Below are positions 57,041 to 64,000 of a stretch of 64,000 nucleotides of DNA, piece after piece (positions within the stretch are counted from its first letter, which is position 1; the number at the start of each line of letters is the position of its first letter). The translations under genes and the position numbers were made by a program. The notes below the pieces were generated by a model. It did no database searches. It worked only from the letters and a program-made list of their open reading frames with translations, and was not told where the DNA came from. Source of the DNA: Paracoccus sp. MA (GTDB lineage: Bacteria > Pseudomonadota > Alphaproteobacteria > Rhodobacterales > Rhodobacteraceae). The stretch is taken from positions 124,001 to 188,000 of the forward strand of contig NZ_CP087598.1 of NCBI RefSeq assembly GCF_020990385.1, written 5' to 3'.

Positions 57041-57863
57041 GACCGTATCGGAAAACCGCAGCTTCGGCGGCATTCAGGGCGTCTATCGCCACCAGTCGCA
57101 GGCGACCGGCACGCCGATGACCTTTGCCGTCTACCTGCCGCCCGACGCCCGGCACGGCAAGGTGCCGGTGCTGTGGTATCTGTCGGGCCTGACCTGCACG
57201 CATGAGAACGCCATGACCAAGGCCGGGGCGCAGGAATGGGCGGCGGAATACGGCATCGCGCTGATCTTTCCCGACACCTCGCCGCGCGGCGAGGGCGTGG
57301 CCAATGACGAGGCCTATGACCTGGGCCAGGGCGCGGGCTTCTATGTCGATGCGACCCGGGAGCCCTGGGCGCCGCATTTCCGCATGTGGCATTACATCAC
57401 CCACGAGCTGCCCGAGCTGGTCTTCAACGCCTTCCCGCTGGACCGCGAGGCGCAGGGCATCACCGGCCATTCCATGGGCGGGCACGGCGCGCTGACCATC
57501 GCCATGACCTTCCCGGAACGCTACCGCTCGGTCTCGGCCTTCTCTCCGATCGCCAACCCCAGCGAATCCGATTGGGGCCGCAAGCAGTTCGCCGCCTATC
57601 TGGGCGAGGACAGGGCGGCGTGGAAGAAGCACGATTCGACCATCCTGATGCGGGAAAAGGGCTATCCCGGCGAGGTGCTGATCGACCAGGGCGCCAGCGA
57701 CCAGTTCCTCGACCTGCTCAAGCCCGAGGCGCTGGCCCATGCCATGGCCGAGCGCCGCCAGCCCGGCGCCTTCCGCATGCAGCAGGGTTACGACCACAGC
57801 TATTTCTTCGTGCAGAGCTTCATGGCCGACCACATCCGCTGGCACGCCGAACGGCTGGCCTAG
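57024..57863 (+). CDS. fghA: S-formylglutathione hydrolase FghA
   Basis: 279 residues, esterase D-type alpha/beta hydrolase that splits S-formylglutathione to formate and glutathione, closing the formaldehyde pathway. Nucleophile elbow G-H-S-M-G-G-H-G with the catalytic Ser, catalytic His in G-Y-D-H-S-Y, Asp in D-Q-G-A-S-D. The L-S-G-L-T-C-T-H-E-N loop holds the conserved Cys. ATG at 57024 falls inside the GNAT gene. Followed by the 174-base leader region of xoxF. Confidence 0.96.
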   Translation: MTLAYETVSENRSFGGIQGVYRHQSQATGTPMTFAVYLPPDARHGKVPVLWYLSGLTCTHENAMTKAGAQEWAAEYGIALIFPDTSPRGEGVANDEAYDLGQGAGFYVDATREPWAPHFRMWHYITHELPELVFNAFPLDREAQGITGHSMGGHGALTIAMTFPERYRSVSAFSPIANPSESDWGRKQFAAYLGEDRAAWKKHDSTILMREKGYPGEVLIDQGASDQFLDLLKPEALAHAMAERRQPGAFRMQQGYDHSYFFVQSFMADHIRWHAERLA

Positions 57864-57913
57864 GCCGCGCGGCCGGGCCGGGCGATTGATCCCATACCAA
57901 TTGCCGAATTTCC

Positions 57914-57926
57914 CTAATACTTTGGT
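57914..57926 (+). promoter_or_regulatory. 13-mer CTAATACTTTGGT upstream of xoxF (copy 1)
   Basis: Identical to a 13-mer at the end of xoxF before xoxG. It contains TAATAC, like a -10 hexamer, and would place a start of transcription just before the hairpin at 57931. Confidence 0.5.
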
Positions 57927-57930
57927 CCAA

Positions 57931-58030
57931 GGACCCGGCCCCTCGCGTTGACGTGAATGCGGCCGGGTCCGAACCTCTCCGCAGAAGGTGCTTGCGCAAG
58001 AGGAGAGGCGCAAGCTCCGTCATGCGGAGG
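57931..58030 (+). promoter_or_regulatory. Structured 5' leader of xoxF
   Basis: In order: a ten-base stem GGACCCGGCC (57931-57940) with 57961-57970; CCTCTCC (57974-57980) with GGAGAGG (58002-58008); GCTTGCGC (57990-57997) with GCGCAAGC (58008-58015), which competes with the previous stem; and CTCCG (58015-58019) with CGGAG (58025-58029), which covers the xoxF Shine-Dalgarno sequence at 58026-58030. The arrangement is compatible with regulated translation; this is inferred from sequence only. Confidence 0.5.
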
Positions 58031-58037
58031 AAAATTC

Positions 58038-59840
58038 ATGAAAAACCTGATGAATGGCGCCTGCCTCGCGCTGCTCATGTCCGGCACGGCTGCGCTGGCC
58101 AATGACAGCGTGATGGCCGAGATCGCCAAGCCCCAGCAATGGGCGATCCAGACCGGCGATTACGCGAATACCCGCTACTCGACGCTGGACCAGATCAACA
58201 AGGACAACGTCAAGGACCTGCGCGTCGCCTGGACCTTCTCGACCGGGGTGCTGCGCGGGCATGAAGGCTCGCCGCTGGTGATCGGCGACATCATGTATGT
58301 CCACACGCCCTTCCCGAACAACGTCTTCGCGCTGGACCTGAACGACAACGGCAAGATCCTGTGGCGCTACCAGCCGCAGCAGGACCCGAACGTCATCGCG
58401 GTGATGTGCTGCGACACCGTCAGCCGCGGCGTGGCCTATGCGGACGGCCTGATCCTGCTGCACCAGGCCGATACCACCCTGGTGGCGCTGGACGCCAAGA
58501 CCGGGGAAGAAAAGTGGAAGGTCGTCACCGGCGATCCCGCCATCGGCGAGACCAACACCGCGACCGTGCTGCCGGTCAAGGACAAGGTGATCGTCGGCGT
58601 CTCGGGCGGCGAATACGGCGTGCGCGGCCGGGTGACGGCCTACAGCCTCGCCGACGGCTCCGAGGTCTGGAAGGCCTGGTCCACCGGCCCGGACGAGGAA
58701 ATGCTGGTCGATCCCGAAAACACCACGCATCTGGGCAAGCCCATCGGCGCCGACAGCTCGCTGAACAGCTGGGAAGGCGACCAGTGGAAGATCGGCGGCG
58801 GCACCACCTGGGGCTGGTACAGCTATGACCCCGAGCTGAACCTGGTCTATTACGGCACCGGCAACCCCTCGACCTGGAACCCCTCGCAGCGCCCCGGGGA
58901 CAACAAGTGGTCGATGACGATCATGGCGCGGGATGCCGATACCGGCATGGCGAAATGGTTCTACCAGATGACGCCCCATGACGAATGGGACTATGACGGC
59001 GTCAACGAGATGATCCTGACCAACCAGACCATCGACGGCCAGGAACGCAAGCTGCTGACCCATTTCGACCGCAACGGCCTGGCCTATACCATGGATCGCG
59101 AGACCGGCGAGCTGCTGGTGGCCGAGAAATACGATCCGGTGGTGAACTGGACCACCGGGGTCGACATGGACCCGAATTCGGAAACCTATGGCCGCCCGGC
59201 CGTGGTCGCCGAATACTCGACCGCCCAGAACGGCGAGGACGAGAACACCACCGGCGTCTGCCCGGCCGCGCTGGGCACCAAGGACCAGCAGCCGGCGGCC
59301 TTCTCGCCCAAGACCAACCTGTTCTACGTGCCGACCAACCATGTCTGCATGGATTACGAACCCTTCCGGGTGGCCTATACCGCCGGCCAGCCCTATGTCG
59401 GCGCGACGCTGTCCATGTATCCCGCGCCGGACAGCCATGGCGGCATGGGCAACTTCATCGCCTGGGACAACACCACGGGCCAGATCAAGTGGTCCATTCC
59501 CGAACAGTTCTCGGTCTGGTCGGGCGCGCTGGCGACGGCGGGCGACGTGGTCTTCTACGGCACGCTGGAAGGCTATCTGAAGGCCGTGGACGCCGAGACC
59601 GGCGACGAGCTCTACAAGTTCAAGACCCCTTCGGGCATCATCGGCAACGTCATGACCTATGAGCACGGCGGCAAGCAGTATATCGGCATCCTGTCCGGTG
59701 TCGGCGGCTGGGCCGGGATCGGTCTGGCGGCGGGCCTGACCAATCCCAATGACGGGCTTGGCGCGGTGGGCGGCTATGCCTCGCTGTCGCAATACACCGA
59801 GCTGGGCGGCCAGCTGACCGTGTTCGAGCTGCCGGGCTAA
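58038..59840 (+). CDS. xoxF: Lanthanide-dependent PQQ methanol dehydrogenase XoxF
   Basis: 600 residues with a Sec signal peptide (about 1-22), periplasmic. Eight-bladed quinoprotein: the vicinal disulfide Cys124-Cys125, metal ligands Glu192 and Asn276, catalytic Asp318 and the extra Asp320 (D-E-W-D-Y-D) that marks lanthanide-binding XoxF as opposed to calcium MxaF (Ala there). Oxidises methanol, and possibly formaldehyde, passing electrons to the cytochrome encoded next. ATG at 58038 follows GGAGGAAAA. The upstream frame is open but belongs to the leader. Shares a 13-base element with xoxG. Confidence 0.97.
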   Translation: MKNLMNGACLALLMSGTAALANDSVMAEIAKPQQWAIQTGDYANTRYSTLDQINKDNVKDLRVAWTFSTGVLRGHEGSPLVIGDIMYVHTPFPNNVFALDLNDNGKILWRYQPQQDPNVIAVMCCDTVSRGVAYADGLILLHQADTTLVALDAKTGEEKWKVVTGDPAIGETNTATVLPVKDKVIVGVSGGEYGVRGRVTAYSLADGSEVWKAWSTGPDEEMLVDPENTTHLGKPIGADSSLNSWEGDQWKIGGGTTWGWYSYDPELNLVYYGTGNPSTWNPSQRPGDNKWSMTIMARDADTGMAKWFYQMTPHDEWDYDGVNEMILTNQTIDGQERKLLTHFDRNGLAYTMDRETGELLVAEKYDPVVNWTTGVDMDPNSETYGRPAVVAEYSTAQNGEDENTTGVCPAALGTKDQQPAAFSPKTNLFYVPTNHVCMDYEPFRVAYTAGQPYVGATLSMYPAPDSHGGMGNFIAWDNTTGQIKWSIPEQFSVWSGALATAGDVVFYGTLEGYLKAVDAETGDELYKFKTPSGIIGNVMTYEHGGKQYIGILSGVGGWAGIGLAAGLTNPNDGLGAVGGYASLSQYTELGGQLTVFELPG

Positions 59841-59849
59841 TACTTTGGT
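59837..59849 (+). promoter_or_regulatory. 13-mer CTAATACTTTGGT at the xoxF stop, before xoxG (copy 2)
   Basis: Second identical copy, containing the xoxF stop codon. It lies 91 bases before the xoxG start, against 112 bases for copy 1 and xoxF, so xoxG may have its own promoter in addition to read-through. Confidence 0.45.
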
Positions 59850-59880
59850 GCCGAAAAGCAAACTGTGACTCGAAACCTGC

Positions 59881-59904
59881 CGCCCCAAGGGTAACCTTGG
59901 GGCG
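59881..59904 (+). other. Perfect hairpin between xoxF and xoxG
   Basis: CGCCCCAAGG and CCTTGGGGCG form a ten-base stem with loop GTAA. No T run follows. Such hairpins often protect the 3' end of an abundant upstream message and lower downstream expression. Confidence 0.6.
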
Positions 59905-59939
59905 CCATCATCTTCGGGTGACAGCCAGGGAGGAAATTC

Positions 59940-60641
59940 ATGACCAGCAAGACGACCGCCAGCCTGATGGCGATCTGTGTCGCATGCGCGGCCGGCGCCA
60001 TCGCCGGAACGGCCCTTGCGCAGACCACCGACCCGCCGCCGCCGGCCCAGGCCGGAGCGGGCGCCGCCGCCGCCGTCTCGGGCGACGCGCAGCAGCAGCA
60101 GCAAGCCGCCGACGCGCCCGCCGAGGCGGCCCCGGCCGGCGAGGAGGAGGAGGACCTGGAGGTCCAGGAACAGGGCGGCAAGCTCGTGCTGCCGAACGGC
60201 CAGGACATCACCCCCGACCATATGGAGAACGGCCGCTGGTATACGGCCGAGGACATACCGACCTTCAAGATCGCCGAGGACGGGACGGTCGATTACTCGA
60301 CCTTCTCGGGCTATCGCCGCTATTCGGCGGAATGCCATGTCTGCCACGGCCCGGACGGCGAGGGCTCGACCTATGCGCCGGCGCTGAAGAACTCGGTGCT
60401 CAAGCTCGACTATTACGAGTTCCAGGAGATCGTCGCCTCGGGCAAGCAGGACGTGAACACGGCCGCCAATCTGGTCATGCCGGCATTCGGCACCAACAAG
60501 AACGTCTGGTGCTATATCGACGACATCTATGTCTATCTGCTGGCGCGGGGCGCGGGCGACCTGCCGCGCGGCCGCCCGGGCAAGAGAGAGGACAAGTCCG
60601 ATGACTTCACCGCGCAGGAAGATTCCTGCATGAACGGATGA
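59940..60641 (+). CDS. xoxG: Cytochrome c (c553i/XoxG type), electron acceptor of XoxF
   Basis: 233 residues, periplasmic with a Sec signal (cleavage near A27). A low-complexity Ala/Gln/Glu/Pro linker spans about residues 30-75. One heme site C132-x-x-C135-H136 (C-H-V-C-H) and the likely axial Met180 in L-V-M-P-A-F-G. The arrangement after xoxF and the long acidic linker fit the cytochrome c553i (cycB) of Paracoccus denitrificans. ATG at 59940 follows GGGAGGAAATTC. Its last codons overlap xoxJ (ATGA). Confidence 0.92.
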   Translation: MTSKTTASLMAICVACAAGAIAGTALAQTTDPPPPAQAGAGAAAAVSGDAQQQQQAADAPAEAAPAGEEEEDLEVQEQGGKLVLPNGQDITPDHMENGRWYTAEDIPTFKIAEDGTVDYSTFSGYRRYSAECHVCHGPDGEGSTYAPALKNSVLKLDYYEFQEIVASGKQDVNTAANLVMPAFGTNKNVWCYIDDIYVYLLARGAGDLPRGRPGKREDKSDDFTAQEDSCMNG

Positions 60642-61450
60642 GACGCGCATCCGCCCTTGTCGCCCTGCTGATCTGCGCCGCGCTGCCCGCGTCGGCGCAG
60701 GTCGCCGACCTGCGCTCCAAGACCGAGTTCCGGGTCTGCGCCGATCCCGCCGCCGTCCCGATGTCCTCCGAGGACGGCTCGGGCTTCGAGAACCGCATCG
60801 CCGGGCTTTTCGGGGAAAAGCTGGGCCTGCCGGTGGTCTATACCTGGTTCCCGCAGGGCTCGGGCTTCATCCGCAAGACCCTGCGGGCCGGGCTGTGCGA
60901 CGTCGTCATTGGCTATGCCCAGGGCGACGAGATGGTGCAGAACACCAATCACTACTACACCTCGGCCTATGGCATCGTGACGCGCAGGGACAGCCCGCTG
61001 GCCTCGGTCGACACGCTCACGGACCCGGCGCTGAAGGATCGTCCGATCGGCGTCGTGGCCGGCACGCCGCCGGCGACCCATCTGGCGCGGGCGGGGCTGG
61101 CCAAGGACATGCGCGGCTGGGACCTGTTCGTGGACCGCCGGGTCGAGAATCCGGTCGGCGACATGCTGGCGCAGGTGAAATCGGGCGAGCTGGCGGCGGC
61201 GGTGATCTGGGGACCGCTTGCCGGGCCGCTGGTCAAGCAGGACCCCGATCTGCAATTCACCCCGCTGCTCAAGGAAAGCTCGGGGCCGCGGCTGTTCTTC
61301 CGCATCACCATGGGCGTGCGGCTGGAGGAACAGGAATGGAAGCGGGAACTCAACAGCCTGATCCGCCGCCACCAGGACGAGATCGACGCGATCCTGCGCG
61401 ATGCCGGGGTGCCGCTGCTGGACGATTACGGCAAGGCGCTGAAGCCATGA
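60638..61450 (+). CDS. xoxJ: XoxJ periplasmic solute-binding-like protein
   Basis: 270 residues with a Sec signal (about 1-20). The periplasmic-binding-protein fold (type II): F-R-V-C-A-D-P-A-A-V-P-M-S near the N terminus and a pair of lobes linked around residue 110. XoxJ is thought to activate or chaperone XoxF rather than serve a transporter; the hydrophobic cleft is known from other XoxJ. Two cysteines (C34, C88 in the precursor) may pair. Overlaps xoxG by four bases and the following CXXCW gene by four. Confidence 0.9.
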   Translation: MRRASALVALLICAALPASAQVADLRSKTEFRVCADPAAVPMSSEDGSGFENRIAGLFGEKLGLPVVYTWFPQGSGFIRKTLRAGLCDVVIGYAQGDEMVQNTNHYYTSAYGIVTRRDSPLASVDTLTDPALKDRPIGVVAGTPPATHLARAGLAKDMRGWDLFVDRRVENPVGDMLAQVKSGELAAAVIWGPLAGPLVKQDPDLQFTPLLKESSGPRLFFRITMGVRLEEQEWKRELNSLIRRHQDEIDAILRDAGVPLLDDYGKALKP

Positions 61451-61977
61451 CCCGGCTCTGGGCGGTGCTGGCGATCTGCCTTGCCGGCGCCGCCCGCGCC
61501 GAGGTGCCCGAGCCGCAGGATTATCGCGGCGAGCCCTATCGTTCCGAAACCCCGGCGACGCTGGCCGGGGCGCGCGTGATCGACGCCGCCGAGGCGATGC
61601 GGCTGCACGGGCAGGGCGTGCCCTTCATCGACGTGCTGCCCCGGACCGCCCGGCCCGAGGGCCTGCCCGAAGGCACGCTGTGGAACGAGCCGCCGCACCT
61701 GTCCATTCCCGGCGCGGTCTGGCTTTACGATACCGGCTACGACCGGCTGGCCGATGCGGAACAGGCGCGGCTGGCCGAGGGACTGGCGCGGCTTTCCGGC
61801 GGCGACAAGGCGGCGCCGATGGTGATCTTCTGCAAGCGCGATTGCTGGATGAGCTGGAACGCCGGCAAGCGCGCCGTGGCGCTGGGTTATCGCGGCGTGA
61901 TCTGGTTTCCCGACGGCGTCGAGGGCTGGCAGGAACAGGGCGGCACGCTCGAGCCCGTCACTCCTGCCGGCCCGTGA
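61447..61977 (+). CDS. PQQ-associated rhodanese-like protein with CxxCW-type motif
   Basis: 176 residues, Sec signal (about 1-17). Rhodanese-like fold whose active loop reads F-C-K-R-D-C-W-M-S-W-N, the C-x3-x-C-W pattern that names the 'PQQ-dependent catabolism-associated CXXCW motif' family. The exact role is unknown; a periplasmic thiol or disulfide function for cytochrome or dehydrogenase maturation is only a guess. ATG at 61447 is in the xoxJ stop. It ends 20 bases inside the convergent beta-propeller gene. Confidence 0.82.
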   Translation: MTRLWAVLAICLAGAARAEVPEPQDYRGEPYRSETPATLAGARVIDAAEAMRLHGQGVPFIDVLPRTARPEGLPEGTLWNEPPHLSIPGAVWLYDTGYDRLADAEQARLAEGLARLSGGDKAAPMVIFCKRDCWMSWNAGKRAVALGYRGVIWFPDGVEGWQEQGGTLEPVTPAGP

Positions 61978-62881
61978 ACGGTCCGAAGGCGCGGGGGCCG
62001 TCCGGCAGCGCGATCCGGCGGGTGACCGTCAGGCTGGCCGCGTCGATCCAGACCAGCGTGTTCGAATCCCAATGCGCCACCACCACGCCCGAGCCGTCGG
62101 GCAGGGGCGCGATGCCTTCGGGATAGTCGCCCGTCGCGATGCGCCCCAGAACCTCCAGCCGCTGCGGATCGAAGACCGTGACCGTCCCGGCATATTGGTC
62201 GGTGACGAAGCCGCGCCCGCCGGCGAAGGCGATGCCATAGGGGTGGCTGCCGGTCGGCACCTGCCCCAGCAGCCTGCCGGTTTCCGGCGCGATGACGCTG
62301 ATCCGGTCGCCCATCACGTCCACCGACCACAGCCGCCCGTCATGGAAGGCGATGGCATAGGGATGCCCTCCCACCGCCACGCGCGACTTCAGCGCCCCGG
62401 TCGCGGCGTCGTAGATCGAGACCCGGTCGTCGTCGCGATCCGCCGTCGCGACCAGCGCGCCGTCGCTGGCCACCCCGGCCGGGGCGCGGCCGGTCGGCAC
62501 GGTCCAGACGGTCTCCAGCGCCGCATCCAGCCGCATCAGCCTCTGCCGATACCATTCGGTGACGAAGATCCCGCCGTCCGGCGCCAGGGCGATGCCGAAG
62601 GCGCCCTCGGGCAGCGCCTTGGTGCGGATCACCGCGCCGGCCTCGTCCAGCACGGTCAGCAGGCCGGTCTCGGCCGAGATCACGTAGGCCCGGCCGTGCG
62701 CGGGATCGTAGGCCACGGGTGCCGGCGCGCCCGCGACGGGCGTTTCGGCCAGCACCGCGCCGGTCGCCAGATCGACCACCGAGACCGCTCCGGCGTTCTG
62801 CGAGGTGACGAAGCCCAGATCGCCCGCCCGCGCGATGCCGGGGCCGATCAGCAGCACCAGCGCGGCGACGGCGCGGATCAT
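61958..62881 (-). CDS. PQQ-associated YVTN-type beta-propeller protein
   Basis: 307 residues, exported (signal peptide about 1-18). Repeated YVTN-like blades, for example D-L-G-F-V-T-S-Q-N-A-G-A-V, G-R-A-Y-V-I-S-A-E, G-G-H-P-Y-A-I-A-F and G-S-H-P-Y-G-I-A-F, give a seven-bladed propeller without PQQ or heme motifs. Proteins of this kind sit beside PQQ dehydrogenase genes; function unknown. ATG at 62881 overlaps the upstream SRPBCC gene stop. The 3' end overlaps the CXXCW gene on the other strand by 20 bases. Confidence 0.82.
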   Translation of the reverse strand: MIRAVAALVLLIGPGIARAGDLGFVTSQNAGAVSVVDLATGAVLAETPVAGAPAPVAYDPAHGRAYVISAETGLLTVLDEAGAVIRTKALPEGAFGIALAPDGGIFVTEWYRQRLMRLDAALETVWTVPTGRAPAGVASDGALVATADRDDDRVSIYDAATGALKSRVAVGGHPYAIAFHDGRLWSVDVMGDRISVIAPETGRLLGQVPTGSHPYGIAFAGGRGFVTDQYAGTVTVFDPQRLEVLGRIATGDYPEGIAPLPDGSGVVVAHWDSNTLVWIDAASLTVTRRIALPDGPRAFGPFTGRQE

Positions 62882-63429
62882 TCCGCCTTGCCGAACCTTT
62901 CGGCCAGCGCGTCCAGGCCGGCCCGATAGACCCCGGTCACGGCCTGGATCGCCGCCTCGTCGTTCAGCTCGGGCGGCGGCTCGTTGTTCGGATAGCCGCG
63001 ATAGAAGCCGCCCTTCCAGCTGACCAGCGCCTTGCCGCCCTCGTCCTGGACGCAAAGCGTGGCGGCATAGTTCGTCACCGGCAGCACGCTTACCTCGACC
63101 TCGCTAATGCGATAGGCGTAGCAGCGTTTCTCGGGCTGCCATTTCGACAGGACTTCGGTGATGGTCGGATCGCCAGCATCGGCCTTGAGATGCAGCACCC
63201 GGGTCGAGGTCTCGGGCCGGTCGGCCGATCCGTCTCCGGCCAGCTCTAGGCTGGCGATGGCGGGGTGCCAGCTCATGTCGTCGAACCTGCCGATCGCGGC
63301 CCAGACCTCGTCGGGGCCGGCGTCCAGCTTCTGCTGCATCTCCAGCTTCAGCCGCACCGGCCCATGCGCTTCGGCCGCCGGGGCCAGCGCCATGGCCGCG
63401 CCCATCGTCAGGGCCAGCAGTCGGATCAT
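62878..63429 (-). CDS. Exported SRPBCC (polyketide cyclase/START-like) family protein
   Basis: 183 residues with a Sec signal (about 1-21). The START-like fold is suggested by the opening K-L-D-A-G-P-D-E-V-W-A-A-I-G-R-F-D-D-M-S-W-H-P and the helix at the C terminus. It would bind a hydrophobic ligand in the periplasm. No partner known outside the cluster. Four-base overlap with the beta-propeller gene places both in one transcript, which begins at or before the DUF3280 gene. Confidence 0.75.
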   Translation of the reverse strand: MIRLLALTMGAAMALAPAAEAHGPVRLKLEMQQKLDAGPDEVWAAIGRFDDMSWHPAIASLELAGDGSADRPETSTRVLHLKADAGDPTITEVLSKWQPEKRCYAYRISEVEVSVLPVTNYAATLCVQDEGGKALVSWKGGFYRGYPNNEPPPELNDEAAIQAVTGVYRAGLDALAERFGKAE

Positions 63430-63432
63430 CCC

Positions 63433-63954
63433 TTATTCCTCCCGAAAGATGATGTTCTTGAGCAGATAGCGATAGCCGCGGCGAAAGCTTTCATCGGTAT
63501 TGCCGCGGATATCGACCACGCCGGCGCGCAGCGTTCCGCCGCTTTCGGCATCGCGGATATAAAGGTTCAGCGTCAGGATCAGGTTCGAGACCTTCTGCAC
63601 CTCGCCCGAGATGGCGTATTGCGCGCCCATCTCGCGCGCGATGCGGCTGTCGCTGCCGTTGGACTGGGTCGGGTTCTTGATCCGCGCCACCTGGTCGGCG
63701 GGCGGCTCAAGCAGGGTGAAGCCGCGGCCGCGCAGATCTTCGGCGATGACCGTCTCGGCCATCTCGACGCGGCGGGTCTCGTCCTCGCGCACGCCGTTGA
63801 CGGCGCCTTCGGTCGAGGTGTCGATGAAATGCAGGCCGAACCAGACCGCGCTGCCGGGCGGCGCGGCAGCGCCGCCGGCAGGCTGGGCCGCCCCTGGGCC
63901 CGGCCCGGCCAGCGCGGCGGCGCAAAGGATCAGGATGAGCCGCAGGAATGCCAT
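63433..63954 (-). CDS. DUF3280/DUF2380-type exported protein
   Basis: 173 residues, Sec signal (about 1-23) ending A-A-Q. The mature part has the DUF3280 layout: F-G-L-H-F-I-D-T-S-T-E-G, a middle helix R-V-E-M-A-E-T-V-I-A-E-D-L, and G-A-Q-Y-A-I-S-G-E-V-Q-K-V-S-N-L-I-L-T. Found beside PQQ-linked genes; no known activity. Start at 63954 is chosen over an ATG at 63990 because the signal peptide begins there. Three bases separate it from the next gene; the operon may continue beyond the window edge. Confidence 0.72.
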   Translation of the reverse strand: MAFLRLILILCAAALAGPGPGAAQPAGGAAAPPGSAVWFGLHFIDTSTEGAVNGVREDETRRVEMAETVIAEDLRGRGFTLLEPPADQVARIKNPTQSNGSDSRIAREMGAQYAISGEVQKVSNLILTLNLYIRDAESGGTLRAGVVDIRGNTDESFRRGYRYLLKNIIFREE

Positions 63955-64000
63955 GCGCCGACCATGCGCCCGGGTCGCGCGCCCGTCCATAGGACAAAGG

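Noticed and set aside
57974..58015. H-type pseudoknot in the xoxF leader formed by both competing stems.
   Set aside because: The crossing loop would have zero bases, which is sterically unlikely; alternative hairpins are the better reading.

Overview
The window looks like a stretch of an alphaproteobacterial chromosome of the Rhodobacterales, most likely Paracoccus. It is GC-rich and densely packed, with many ATGA-type start/stop overlaps. Genus-level clues are a XoxF methanol dehydrogenase followed by a c553i-type cytochrome and XoxJ, the Gfa/FlhA/FghA glutathione-linked formaldehyde pathway, a Rhodobacter-type sqdBDC sulfolipid operon, a TsaE-phosphotransferase fusion, and the PhyR/NepR/EcfG general stress response. 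I see no insertion sequences, prophage, CRISPR or rRNA.

Layout. 0-10 kb: end of a capsule-type glycosyltransferase, then a minus-strand operon tsaE/amgK-murU-addB-addA-trxA (tRNA modification, cell-wall recycling, recombination) with dapB upstream. 10-16.5 kb: rbfA, a phosphodiester glycosidase, truB, and small metabolic and transport genes. 16.5-20.5 kb: sqdBDC, with a divergent Rrf2 regulator. 20.6-24.9 kb: aroE-coaE-dnaQ and membrane proteins. 25-28.6 kb: stress-response locus (histidine kinase, ecfG, a 48-residue nepR, divergent phyR). 28.6-38.5 kb: two oxidoreductases, then a selenocysteine formate dehydrogenase operon fdnG-fdxH-fdnI-fdhE-selB-selC; fdnG is read through an in-frame UGA with a SECIS-like hairpin directly after it. 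38.6-41 kb: gbcAB (glycine betaine demethylation).

41.0-41.6 kb is the only long gene-free stretch. It has two perfect and three one-mismatch DnaA boxes, an AT-rich segment and a perfect CtrA site, and it sits beside hemJ-rho-mnmE-mnmG-rsmG-parA-parB. I read it as the chromosomal origin oriC. Two parS sites are built into the first codons of mnmG and rsmG. 48.9-53.9 kb: grpE-hrcA and, divergently, rph-rdgB-ridA-hemW.

53.9-64 kb is a C1 module: gfa, flhA, a ClpP-like protease, an acetyltransferase, fghA, then xoxF-xoxG-xoxJ and four PQQ-associated genes of unknown role. Together with gbcAB and the formate dehydrogenase this gives a nearly continuous route: methanol or betaine methyl groups to formaldehyde, then S-hydroxymethylglutathione, formate and CO2. 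The start sites given are my choices from ribosome-binding sites, overlaps and family lengths. Functions are by recognition of motifs; no searches could be run.
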